In this document: piece by piece, positions 52,639 to 60,573 of the stretch
How the letters are laid out: the number at the start of each line of letters is the position of its first letter
Numbering within the stretch: position 1 is the first letter of the stretch
NCBI GenBank assembly: GCA_017480565.1
Contig: JAFVAL010000020.1
Coordinates: 1 to 64,000, forward strand
From: Lachnospiraceae bacterium
Lineage (GTDB): Bacteria; Bacillota; Clostridia; Lachnospirales; Lachnospiraceae
Direction: 5' to 3'
Length of the DNA stretch: 64,000 nucleotides
The notes under the pieces: model-generated
Database searches by the model: none
Told to the model about the DNA's origin: nothing
The model's input: only the letters and a program-made list of their open reading frames with translations
Made by a program: the position numbers and the translations under genes

Positions 52639-53586
52639 TTACTTCCCCATCACCATGCGCGCTGCACCGTAGATGCCCGCATCATTGCCAAGCACCGCAA
52701 GCTTTAAGACCGTGCCGGAAAGCGCAGTCATCAGACGCGGCCGGTAATACTTCTCCACGGTATCCAGGATGATCTGTCCGGCGCGGGAGATGCCGCCGCC
52801 GATGATGATTGCTTCCGGATTGAGGATGTTAGAAATGTTTGCGCAGGCAAATGCCATCTTATCGCCGAAGATCTCAATCGCACCCTTTGCAATCGGATCG
52901 CCTTCCTTCGCGGCATCGAAAATCACCTTCGGGTTGAGCTCCGGGGCACTGCGCAGTACAGACTCTTCCTCGCTCTGCATCAGAAGCTCCGAGGCATTCT
53001 GCACGATGCCTGCTGCCGCGGTGTAACGCTCTAAGCAGCCTCTGCAGCCACAGTTGCACAGACGGTCGCCCGGCACCTTGGTGTGTCCGATCTCTCCGCC
53101 GGCACCGGAAGTACCGTTCCAGATCTTGCCATTTAAGACGATGCCGCCGCCGATGCCGGTTCCTAACGTCACCATCACGATCGTATTATAATCGGCACCG
53201 CTGCCCTTCCACTGCTCGCCAAGCGCTGCGATATTGGCATCGTTGGATACCACGATATTCTCAAAAGGCAGGTAAGAAGCCAGCTCATGCTTTACATTAA
53301 AAATCCCCCAGCCAAGGTTTACGGCATCCACAACGGTACCGTCATCGCGCACCGCACCAGGGATACCGATGCCAAGACCGATGATCTCTTCGCTTGGGAT
53401 CGCTCTCTCCTCACACTTTGCCACGACAGAAGCCGCCACATCCTTTAAAAGCTGATGCTCCGTCACTTCCTTCGTCGTCTCACGCTTTGAGACCACTTCC
53501 CACTTCTCCAGCACGTCACCCTGCTCGTTAAACAAGCCAAGCTTCACTGTCGTTCCGCCGACATCCACACCGAAAATGTAACTCAT
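52639..53586 (-). CDS. glcK: ROK-family glucokinase
   Basis: 315 residues, ATG after AAGGGAG. Phosphate loop FGVDVGGTTVKLGLF, catalytic Asp in VVSNDANIAALGE, and the ROK zinc motif CNCGCRGCLERY preceded by GEIGHTKV. It phosphorylates glucose with ATP in the cytoplasm. Placed between hprK and murB, linking sugar phosphorylation and catabolite control genes in one unit. Confidence 0.9.
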   Translation of the reverse strand: MSYIFGVDVGGTTVKLGLFNEQGDVLEKWEVVSKRETTKEVTEHQLLKDVAASVVAKCEERAIPSEEIIGLGIGIPGAVRDDGTVVDAVNLGWGIFNVKHELASYLPFENIVVSNDANIAALGEQWKGSGADYNTIVMVTLGTGIGGGIVLNGKIWNGTSGAGGEIGHTKVPGDRLCNCGCRGCLERYTAAAGIVQNASELLMQSEEESVLRSAPELNPKVIFDAAKEGDPIAKGAIEIFGDKMAFACANISNILNPEAIIIGGGISRAGQIILDTVEKYYRPRLMTALSGTVLKLAVLGNDAGIYGAARMVMGK

Positions 53587-53601
53587 TTGTGTACTCCCTT
53601 C

Positions 53602-54537
53602 TCACTCTAAATCCAACTGCAAATTCTGCGTGACACGGCGGTAAAGCTCTTCCGCCGCATTATATCCCAGTTTCTTCTGGCGATGGTTGATCGCCGCAGA
53701 TTCTACAATGATCGCCACATTTCTGCCGGGGCGGATCGGGATATTGTGACACGGCACCTGAATGCCCATGTACTCAATATGCTTCTCCTCAAGACCAAGT
53801 CTGTCATACTCGACATCCCGGTCATACTCGGATAAATTGATTACCAGATCCAAGGTCTGTGAACTCATGACGCTCGCAACACCGAACAAGCTCTTGACAT
53901 CCACAATACCGATGCCTCGCAGCTCGATCAGATGTCTTGTCACATCCGGCGCCATGCCGATCAGGGTTACCGCGGAAACACGCCTCAGTTCCACCACGTC
54001 ATCACTGACCAGGCGGTGTCCACGCTTGATCAGTTCCAGCGCGGCCTCGCTCTTACCGATGCCGCTCTCTCCGGTGATTAAAACACCTTCGCCGTAAACG
54101 TTAATCAAAACGCCATGAATGCTGATACGCGGAGCCAGTTCTACATTCAGCCATCTTGTGACTTCTGCGATAAATGAAGTCGTCGACCGCGTCGTTGCCA
54201 GCACCGGAATGTGGTATTCGTTGCCAAGCGCGATCACGCTCTCCGGCACCTCAATGCCGCGGCAATAGACGAGACCCGGGATCCCACGTTCAAACAAAGG
54301 ACGCAGCATCTCTGTTCCCTCATCCTCAGAACTCTGGTGCATGTACAGGTTCTCGACATGGCCGATCACCTGGATTCTCTCGTTGTCAAAATAGTCAAAA
54401 AAACCGGTTAGCTGCAGTGCCGGACGGTTCACATCCGTGTGCGTGATCTTGATCTTGGAAAGATCCACTTCCGGCGTACAGACCGTCAGATCCATATGAT
54501 CTATCAGCTTCTGAATTCCTACGGAATACAATGCCAT
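53602..54537 (-). CDS. hprK: HPr(Ser) kinase/phosphorylase
   Basis: 311 residues. C-terminal catalytic domain with Walker A GESGIGKSEAALELI and the family signature LIELRGIGIVDVKSLFG; the N-terminal domain of about 130 residues is present. It phosphorylates Ser46 of HPr and Crh when glycolytic intermediates are high and reverses this otherwise, controlling carbon catabolite repression. A target protein, the Crh-like gene, is in the same block. Confidence 0.96.
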   Translation of the reverse strand: MALYSVGIQKLIDHMDLTVCTPEVDLSKIKITHTDVNRPALQLTGFFDYFDNERIQVIGHVENLYMHQSSEDEGTEMLRPLFERGIPGLVYCRGIEVPESVIALGNEYHIPVLATTRSTTSFIAEVTRWLNVELAPRISIHGVLINVYGEGVLITGESGIGKSEAALELIKRGHRLVSDDVVELRRVSAVTLIGMAPDVTRHLIELRGIGIVDVKSLFGVASVMSSQTLDLVINLSEYDRDVEYDRLGLEEKHIEYMGIQVPCHNIPIRPGRNVAIIVESAAINHRQKKLGYNAAEELYRRVTQNLQLDLE

Positions 54538-54588
54538 AGGCCCACCTCTTTCATATCTTCATCAGAGACTTCTCATTTCACAAATTTT

Positions 54589-54617
54589 AGTATAACAAAC
54601 TTATGAATTCTTTACAA
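54589..54617 (-). promoter_or_regulatory. Promoter of the hprK-to-crh block
   Basis: Minus strand TTGTAA (54612-54617), 17-base spacer, TATACT (54589-54594), directly after the uvrC stop. hprK, glcK, murB, whiA and crh follow with gaps of at most about 15 bp, so they form one operon from here. Confidence 0.7.
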
Positions 54618-56492
54618 TCAGTCATTGACTTCTTTGTGGAAGAAATCATAGACTTGCAGGGCGGAGCGTTTGTTCATCGTCTCGATCTTGGAAAGCTCCT
54701 CAACGGATGCCGCACGGATCTCTTCCAGCGACTTGTAATGACGCATGAGTGCCTTTCTTCTGGTCTCTCCGACGCCTGGAATCTCATCCAGAATCGAATG
54801 GGTCTGCCCCTTTCCACGAAGCGACCTGTGGTACTCGATCACAAACCGGTGCGTCTCGTCCTGAATCCTCGTGATCAGCTGGAAGCCTTCGCTGTGCGTG
54901 TCGATTGGGATCTCCACATTGTTATAATAAAGCCCTCTGGTGCGGTGATTGTCATCCTTGACCATGCCGCAGACAGGGATCTTAAGATCTAAGCTCTCTA
55001 ACACTTCCAGCGCGATGTTGACCTGGCCTCGCCCGCCATCCATCAGGATCAGATCTGGGAAGCGGTTAAACTTACCATATGCCTGCGATCCATGCTTCGC
55101 CTGCTGCTCTTCCTGCTCTTTTAAGCCGTGCGAGAATCGTCTCGTTAAGACTTCCCGCATGCTCGCATAATCATCCGGCCCTACGACCGTGCGGATCCTG
55201 AATTTGCGGTAATCTGCGTGCTTTGCTTTTCCATTTTCAAACACGACCATCGAACCGACCGAATCATAGCCGCTGATGTTGGAGATATCGTAGGACTCCA
55301 TGCGGGATAGCCCCGTAAGACCCAGCCATTCTTCGATCTCGTGCACCGCACCGACCGTGCGCAGCGTCTCTCTGCGGATGTTCTCCATGTCCTTTTTTAA
55401 GACCATGTCCGCATTCTCTTTGGCGAGCATCACAAGCCTTCGCTTCTCGCCCAGCTTGGGCACCAGAAGCTGCACTTTTTGTCCACGTCTGACCCGCAGA
55501 AACTCCTCGATTGCCTCCCGGTCATCGATCTCATTTTGCAGCAAAATCTCGCGCGGAATAATCGGCGTGCCGGCGTAAAACTGCTTGACAAAATCGGTGA
55601 GCACCGCCTCATCTGTCTCCTCACGCACGTTGGTTACATAGAAATGTTCCCGCCCGATCATACGTCCTGAGCGGATAAAGAACACCTGCACCACGGCATC
55701 ATTTTCTTCTCTGGCAAAGGCAATCACATCGCGGTCATCCGAGAGATTGGCATCCGTAATCTTTTGCTTCTCGGCCAGCTGTTTGACCGAATTCATCAGG
55801 TCTCTCTGCTCCGCCGCCCGCTCAAACTCCATCGCATCCGAAGCCGCAAGCATCCGCGCCTCCACGAGCTTGATCACCGGGTCATAGTTGCCTTCCAGAA
55901 AATCCACCGCCTGCGCCACCTGCGCCTGATAATCCTCCTCGGAAATGTATCCCTGGCACGGCGCCGAGCACTGCCCGATATGGTAATTTAAGCAAGGCCT
56001 CTCCTTGCCGATATCACGCGGCAGCGACCGGTTGCAGGTACGAATTTTGTAAATCTTATGCAGAAGGTCTAACGAATCGCGCACCGCCCCCGCACTGGTA
56101 AACGGTCCGTAGTACTTCGACTTATCCTTCTCATTTTTCTTTCGCATCAGCTGGATTCTCGGGAATGCTTCATTCGTCACACGAATATAAGGATAGCCCT
56201 TGTCATCCTTTAACATCGTGTTGTATTTGGGCCTGTGCTCCTTGATCAGATTGCACTCGAGCACCAGCGCTTCCACCTCGGAATCCGTCACGATATATTC
56301 AAAATGATCGATGTGCGCGACCATCTGGCGGATCTTCTCCGTGTGGTTGCGGCTGCTCTGAAAATACTGCCGCACGCGGTTTTTTAACGAAATCGCCTTC
56401 CCCACATAGATGATCTGATCCGATGCATCGTGCATGATGTAGACGCCGGGACGTGCCGGCAGCTTCTTTAACTCATCCTCAATCACAAACAT
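54618..56492 (-). CDS. uvrC: Excinuclease ABC subunit C
   Basis: 624 residues, ATG after GAGGGA. N-terminal GIY-YIG nuclease (about 12-95: [20 protein letters not shown]), four-Cys region near [16 protein letters not shown] domain for UvrB contact (about 200-240), RNase H-like second nuclease ([37 protein letters not shown]) and C-terminal helix-hairpin-helix pair (about 565-620, [16 protein letters not shown]). It cuts both sides of DNA lesions in nucleotide excision repair. Confidence 0.97.
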   Translation of the reverse strand: MFVIEDELKKLPARPGVYIMHDASDQIIYVGKAISLKNRVRQYFQSSRNHTEKIRQMVAHIDHFEYIVTDSEVEALVLECNLIKEHRPKYNTMLKDDKGYPYIRVTNEAFPRIQLMRKKNEKDKSKYYGPFTSAGAVRDSLDLLHKIYKIRTCNRSLPRDIGKERPCLNYHIGQCSAPCQGYISEEDYQAQVAQAVDFLEGNYDPVIKLVEARMLAASDAMEFERAAEQRDLMNSVKQLAEKQKITDANLSDDRDVIAFAREENDAVVQVFFIRSGRMIGREHFYVTNVREETDEAVLTDFVKQFYAGTPIIPREILLQNEIDDREAIEEFLRVRRGQKVQLLVPKLGEKRRLVMLAKENADMVLKKDMENIRRETLRTVGAVHEIEEWLGLTGLSRMESYDISNISGYDSVGSMVVFENGKAKHADYRKFRIRTVVGPDDYASMREVLTRRFSHGLKEQEEQQAKHGSQAYGKFNRFPDLILMDGGRGQVNIALEVLESLDLKIPVCGMVKDDNHRTRGLYYNNVEIPIDTHSEGFQLITRIQDETHRFVIEYHRSLRGKGQTHSILDEIPGVGETRRKALMRHYKSLEEIRAASVEELSKIETMNKRSALQVYDFFHKEVND

Positions 56493-56522
56493 CTTGTTCC
56501 CTCAAAATGAAACGGACTTTTC

Positions 56523-57011
56523 TTACAAAATCAGCTCCAGCTGGCTTTCCTTCACCGTAAGGCCCATCTTCTCATAAAATGCCTTTGCTGCGTCATTACC
56601 TTCCCAGACATTTAACGTAATCTCATAGCAGCCACGGCGCTTAGCCTCTTCCTTCACAAAAGCGAATAACAATTGCCCGATATGCTTGCCTCTGGCACTC
56701 TCATCCACGCACAAATCATCGATAAAGAACGCGTCAAAGGGCACCATATTGTTGGAAAACGGCTGCGCTTTCTGGACGCAAAACGCATAGCCAAGCACCT
56801 CATCCGTCTCATCCACGGCCACATAAACCGGGGTCAGTTCATTGGCAAAAATGCCCAAAAGCTCTTCCCTCGTGTACTTTGTCGTGCCCGGAATAAAGAT
56901 GTCCGGGCGAATCTTCGCATGAATCTCCAGCACCTGAGAAAGGAGTGACAGCACTCGGTCGACATCCTTTTCCCCTGCCCTGCGGATCGTAATCTGTTCC
57001 TTCATCTCCAT
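56523..57011 (-). CDS. GNAT-family N-acetyltransferase
   Basis: 162 residues from ATG 57009-57011 (MEMKEQITIRRAGEKDV), with GGGGGA seven bases upstream. Acetyl-CoA binding motif VDESARGKHIGQLLFAFV (R/Q-x-x-G-x-G/A form), then LNVWEGNDAAKAFYEKMGL, the usual GNAT end. Substrate unknown; the family acetylates antibiotics, amino acids, peptides or ribosomal proteins. Own promoter. Confidence 0.9.
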   Translation of the reverse strand: MEMKEQITIRRAGEKDVDRVLSLLSQVLEIHAKIRPDIFIPGTTKYTREELLGIFANELTPVYVAVDETDEVLGYAFCVQKAQPFSNNMVPFDAFFIDDLCVDESARGKHIGQLLFAFVKEEAKRRGCYEITLNVWEGNDAAKAFYEKMGLTVKESQLELIL

Positions 57012-57037
57012 CAAAATATCCCCCATTTCTTTCTTCC

Positions 57038-57066
57038 ACTCTATCATTGAATCTCTTTCGCGTCAA
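57038..57066 (-). promoter_or_regulatory. Promoter of the GNAT gene
   Basis: Minus strand TTGACG (57061-57066), 17-base spacer, TAGAGT (57038-57043). A partial palindrome AGGTG...CACCT (57080-57098) lies just upstream and could be a regulator site. Confidence 0.5.
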
Positions 57067-57117
57067 TCGCCCCAGCTTGAGGTGTAATTTTGTCACCTAA
57101 AGATTCTGGTAAAACAA

Positions 57118-57146
57118 AAGCGGCTCATGAATCTCATGAACCGCTT
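57118..57146 (-). terminator. Terminator of the tRNA-Leu gene
   Basis: 13-bp stem (57118-57130 with 57134-57146, one G-T pair), loop of 3, then TTTTGTTTT on the minus strand, six bases after the tRNA end. Confidence 0.85.
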
Positions 57147-57151
57147 GCTCG

Positions 57152-57234
57152 TGCGGAGTATGGGACTTGAACCCATACGTCGCTATGACACATGATCCTT
57201 AGTCATGCCTGTCTGCCAATTCCAGCAACTCCGC
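57152..57234 (-). tRNA. tRNA-Leu, anticodon AAG
   Basis: 83 bases without encoded CCA. Acceptor GCGGAGT/ACTCCGC with A73, D-arm CTG/CAG with GAATTGGCAGA, anticodon arm CATGA-CTAAGGA-TCATG, a long variable arm (class II, GTC/GAC stem) and T-arm ATGGG-TTCAAGT-CCCAT. The seven-base anticodon loop places AAG at 34-36, which reads CUU and, if A34 becomes inosine, also CUC and CUA. Confidence 0.92.
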
Positions 57235-57290
57235 ATTTCGTACTCAACTATATTACAACGGAGCCCTCGATTTGTCAACTACCAAAAAAA

Positions 57291-57677
57291 TTATTTTCTT
57301 TCGCCTGCGAGTTTCTTTAAGATTTCCTCGTCCGCCGGGCAAAATGCATACGCGGGGATCTCCTCCACGGTGATCCATCTCAGATCGTTGTGTTCCAGGA
57401 GTTTTGGCTCCCCCTGCGCAATCGCCGCGTGAAACAGGGTCAGATGCACTGTCAGATCAGGATACACATGATCCACTTCATAAAAGACATCTCCGACCGA
57501 AACCAGCACATCCAGTTCCTCTCTGCATTCACGAATCAGCGCTTCTTCCTTGCTCTCACCCGGCTCCACCTTGCCGCCGACAAACTCCCAGAGTAGCCCC
57601 CTGGCCTTATGCGCAGGTCTCTGACAAATCATAAAACGGTCTTTCTCCCAGATCAAAGCTGCAACAACTTCTACCAT
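57291..57677 (-). CDS. Nudix (MutT-like) hydrolase
   Basis: 128 residues from ATG 57675-57677 (MVEVVAALIW), GGAGG five to six bases upstream. Complete Nudix box from GGKVEPGESKEEAL through IRECREELDV. The family hydrolyses nucleoside diphosphate derivatives; this form (VEVVAALI, KARGLLWEFVGGK) resembles 8-oxo-dGTP diphosphatases. It follows the fusion protein gene by about 21 bp. Confidence 0.9.
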   Translation of the reverse strand: MVEVVAALIWEKDRFMICQRPAHKARGLLWEFVGGKVEPGESKEEALIRECREELDVLVSVGDVFYEVDHVYPDLTVHLTLFHAAIAQGEPKLLEHNDLRWITVEEIPAYAFCPADEEILKKLAGERK

Positions 57678-57698
57678 CTTTCCCTCCATATCTCTGCA

Positions 57699-59102
57699 TC
57701 ACGGCTTGCAATTCCCACAGGGTGTATACCCCTGAGAAAGCAAGTCTTCTCTCGTTCCATGGAACTCCTGCTTATGTCCTTCGTAGATCTCACCAACATA
57801 TTTACAGTCTGGCAAATGAAATTTCATGGACTTGGTATTCAAAACATAGTCTCTCGTCTCATTTTCTTCCGGATGCTCATCATCTTCCCCGGTCTCGCGA
57901 ACCGCATACAACTCGTGGTACGTCTGAAACGTATCCGCATCAGGGTTCTTCTCCGTCTCACAACGGATCGTCTCACCGTCACTTATGACCATGATCCTTC
58001 CCTGCAGATCCGTCCGGTAAAGCCTCGCTCCGATCGCCTTGATCCGATTTAAAAATGCATCCATCGGATGGCCGTGATCATTGTACGCGCCGCAGGAAGC
58101 GATGACAATCTCCGGCTGCACCGCCGCAAGAAACGCCTCGCTCGACGAATGTTCACTGCCGTGGTGCCCCGCTTTTAATACATTTGCCCGCACATCCACA
58201 CCTAAGGCAAGGATCTGCGCCTCCTCATTCACTGTCGCATCTCCCGTTAACAAAAATGCATTCGCCCCGTGCGTGATCCGCACAACGATCGAGAGGTCAT
58301 TTAAATCTTCCTCTTCCTCTGCGATCGGGCCTAGCACCTCGACCGTCGCACTGCCAAGCACGAAGGTGTCTCCCACCGCGGGCACGACAAGCTTTGCCCC
58401 GAAGCGGTCTATATTTCCCAAAAGATTCTGAAAGCCATAGCCTTCGTACTCGGTCACCGGACTCCAGACCGTTTTTACATCTGTAACATAAAACGCGCCG
58501 GAGAGTCCGCCGACATGATCATCGTGCGGGTGCGTGGAGATCATCAGATCGATTTTCGTGATTCCAAGCTCTTTTAGCGTCGCGTAAATGATATCCGAAG
58601 AATGCGACGAACCGCCATCGACGAGCATCGCCTGACCGCCGCAGGTGAAGAGAATCGCATCTCCTTGGCCAACATCCAGCACATACATGGTGAGGGGATC
58701 GATCGTTCGCGCTTCAGAGGTCTCTTCTGGAATCTCCTCTGACGATGTTTCCCTTGTCGTCTCTGCCTGCGCCTCACTCTCGGTCACAGTCACCGTGCTT
58801 TCCTGTGTGACCGTAGTCGTCTCTACAGGCACAGCCTCCTGCTTTGGCCCACAGCCCGCAAGCAAGAAGATGACCACTTCGATCACCAGGATTGCCGGCA
58901 CCCCCAGAGAAAACTTCGCCTTCTTCGTTTTATGATGAAAGAAAAGCATCCCGAGAAGCGCTCCGATCACGCCGAAAACCGCTGCGATCAGAAGCGTCCG
59001 CTCGGGAATGCGCCATTTGCCACGCTTGGCTTTGCTTTTGTCCACTCCGTAAAGAATGAACACGGCCAGATTCACAAGGCCATACAAAATATAAGGTATC
59101 AT
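57699..59102 (-). CDS. DUF1294 membrane domain fused to a ComEC-like metallo-beta-lactamase
   Basis: 467 residues. N-terminal DUF1294 domain (about 1-82) with three or four helices (KSKAKRGKWRIPERTLL, GALLGMLFFHHKTKK). The last helix runs into a lipobox-like LLAGC at about 80-84, then a Thr/Glu-rich linker (about 90-135). The metallo-beta-lactamase domain (about 138-385) resembles the ComEC C-terminal nuclease: DVGQGDAIL, STHPHDDHVGG, LLTGDATVNEE, KAGHHGSEHSS. A C-terminal NTKSMKFHLPDCKYV / CGNCKP module probably binds metal or substrate. It is likely an extracellular nuclease or phosphodiesterase. Confidence 0.8.
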   Translation of the reverse strand: MIPYILYGLVNLAVFILYGVDKSKAKRGKWRIPERTLLIAAVFGVIGALLGMLFFHHKTKKAKFSLGVPAILVIEVVIFLLAGCGPKQEAVPVETTTVTQESTVTVTESEAQAETTRETSSEEIPEETSEARTIDPLTMYVLDVGQGDAILFTCGGQAMLVDGGSSHSSDIIYATLKELGITKIDLMISTHPHDDHVGGLSGAFYVTDVKTVWSPVTEYEGYGFQNLLGNIDRFGAKLVVPAVGDTFVLGSATVEVLGPIAEEEEDLNDLSIVVRITHGANAFLLTGDATVNEEAQILALGVDVRANVLKAGHHGSEHSSSEAFLAAVQPEIVIASCGAYNDHGHPMDAFLNRIKAIGARLYRTDLQGRIMVISDGETIRCETEKNPDADTFQTYHELYAVRETGEDDEHPEENETRDYVLNTKSMKFHLPDCKYVGEIYEGHKQEFHGTREDLLSQGYTPCGNCKP

Positions 59103-59165
59103 CGCCTATTCCCTTCCTCTTTCTGGAATATTATAGGCTCTTCAATTTCCTTTCGTCAAATGATT

Positions 59166-60125
59166 TTACTTCGTAAGCAGTTCCAGGAAGGAAATCTTCG
59201 GATGATGCACCATCTCATTGTAATAACGGTCGTTGGTCACCATCGCAAATTCATGCTCCTTGCGCAGTCTGCGAAGAGACTTCACGTCGGTCAAAAGATG
59301 CGCACCCTCGTGATTCCACTCAATCTGAGCGAGAAGAATCAGGCTCGCAACGAACCCAAAGAACCCAAATGCAATCGGGCTTCCTACAAAATAACTCGCC
59401 CACGCACCGCAGCCGATCAGATAAGCAGGCACACTGACCATCGATTTTACGTTCTTTCTGATCCGGGTTTGAAGGTTCATCTTCTTCTCCTGCAAACGCT
59501 TTCCGGTCATCCGTTTTTTCTCCGCCTCCGGAATGTCTCTTCGCAGTTCGTCAAGCGCCATGCGGCCGAAACGAACCATTTCCTCGGAAGGCGTGCGAAA
59601 CATCTCTACATAAGAGAAGGAAGCTTTCATCTCTTCTTCCACGCACTTCATCAGATACGTGAACATCGTAAGCATTCCGGTTTTGCTCTCCTTCTTCTGG
59701 TTCACCATGAAGTTCAATACATCTTTCATCGCGCGGAGGATGCTCTTTTCCGTGTTTCGCGAACCGCGAAATTTTGTTTTCAGCCCCAAAGCCTCTGTCA
59801 GATAAGAAAACACCACTTCCTGATCGTCTTTTCGCACATTTGCGTAGGAAATGCATCGGTCCAAAATCCTCGAAATCACGGTCGGAACCAGCTTACGAAG
59901 CCGCTCCTGCTCTTGCTCCGAGAGGTTCTTTCCCTCGCAAATGGATTCTTCCACGACACCTTGTAACCACTGATATGCCACGCCAGCTCTCTGCATCGGG
60001 ATCATCGTATCAAACTCAGACAAAGTCAAGGAAGAATCTTCCTTTTTCCCGGAAGCATGAAGCAATGCATTTGCCGCATACAGATCCATCTCTGCCTCAC
60101 GGAATAATTCATAAATGTGTAACAT
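59166..60125 (-). CDS. Unknown two-TM protein under a probable manganese riboswitch
   Basis: 319 residues from ATG 60123-60125 (MLHIYELFREAEMD); a GTG three codons upstream is an alternative, and no site clearly decides. Mostly alpha-helical and charged, with LDRCISYANVRKDDQEVVF, KKRMTGKRLQEKKM and two adjacent membrane segments near 230-270 (VPAYLIGCGAWASYFVGS, FGFFGFVASLILLAQI). No known metal exporter family (MntP, TMEM165, TerC, P-type ATPase) is recognisable. The riboswitch and terminator lie directly in front, so the gene is probably induced by Mn2+. Function unknown; a role in metal stress is inferred only from the riboswitch. Confidence 0.65.
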   Translation of the reverse strand: MLHIYELFREAEMDLYAANALLHASGKKEDSSLTLSEFDTMIPMQRAGVAYQWLQGVVEESICEGKNLSEQEQERLRKLVPTVISRILDRCISYANVRKDDQEVVFSYLTEALGLKTKFRGSRNTEKSILRAMKDVLNFMVNQKKESKTGMLTMFTYLMKCVEEEMKASFSYVEMFRTPSEEMVRFGRMALDELRRDIPEAEKKRMTGKRLQEKKMNLQTRIRKNVKSMVSVPAYLIGCGAWASYFVGSPIAFGFFGFVASLILLAQIEWNHEGAHLLTDVKSLRRLRKEHEFAMVTNDRYYNEMVHHPKISFLELLTK

Positions 60126-60150
60126 GTCTCTCACCGTTCCCTTTCCTGCG

Positions 60151-60197
60151 ATAAAAAAAGACTCTTACCGCAAACCATTGTTTACGATAAAAGTCTT
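60151..60197 (-). terminator. Riboswitch-controlled terminator
   Basis: 18-bp stem with a few G-U pairs (60158-60175 with 60180-60197), loop of 4, and T7 on the minus strand. Its 5' arm (60186-60193 part) is also the 3' arm of the riboswitch P1 helix, so the two structures exclude each other. Confidence 0.85.
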
Positions 60198-60275
60198 GCT
60201 TTCTCACTTGATACGGGATCTCTCCGGGTGACGATTTCAAGCCCGCCAAAGGCGTTTCGCTACTCCCTCTTATCT
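60186..60275 (-). ncRNA. Probable yybP-ykoY (Mn2+) riboswitch aptamer
   Basis: Read on the minus strand, P1 is GATAAGAG (60267-60274) with CTTTTATC (60186-60193), followed by the loop element GGGAGTAGC, a small CGCC/GGCG hairpin, a CTTGA/TCAAG helix whose loop contains CGTCA, and GCAAGAC before the P1 3' arm. GGGGAGUAGC and CGUCA are the conserved loop parts of the manganese riboswitch. The competing terminator downstream fits an ON switch. Assignment by eye from memory of the consensus. Confidence 0.65.
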
Positions 60276-60284
60276 GTTATTTCT

Positions 60285-60313
60285 ACTATAGTAAGTCTTT
60301 TTTACAAAGTCAA
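60285..60313 (-). promoter_or_regulatory. Promoter of the riboswitch transcript
   Basis: Minus strand TTGACT (60308-60313), 17-base spacer, TATAGT (60285-60290). Transcription would start near 60278, at the first aptamer helix. Confidence 0.75.
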
Positions 60314-60573
60314 CAGCTCTATTCTAAACAATTTATGAAATCGAAATTGTCCCAAACCAAAGCAAAGGATTGGTTACAAAAACTTAAGAAATATTTAATA
60401 ATATATGGGCGATCTATTTACAATCTTTAGGTATAATAAACAATGATTTTCAAACACCGGTGGGAGGGTGTTGTGGTCACGATCGAAGAACCAATCTTTA
60501 GGGATACGCACGTTCTAAATCGTCATCTTTTATTATGACACTCCCCCCGCTGCAAAATAGAATGGAGAATGTC
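60314..60573 (+). other. Gene-free leader region of the ligase operon
   Basis: 260 bp without a credible ORF. It contains TATAAT at about 60434-60439 without a clear -35 element, and a 10-base direct repeat AATCTTTAGG at 60422-60431 and 60493-60502. These may bind a regulator. No riboswitch was recognised. Confidence 0.35.

Noticed and set aside
60314..60573. Riboswitch upstream of the ligase operon
   Set aside because: GC-rich patches and a 10-base direct repeat are present, but no known aptamer consensus or terminator was found.
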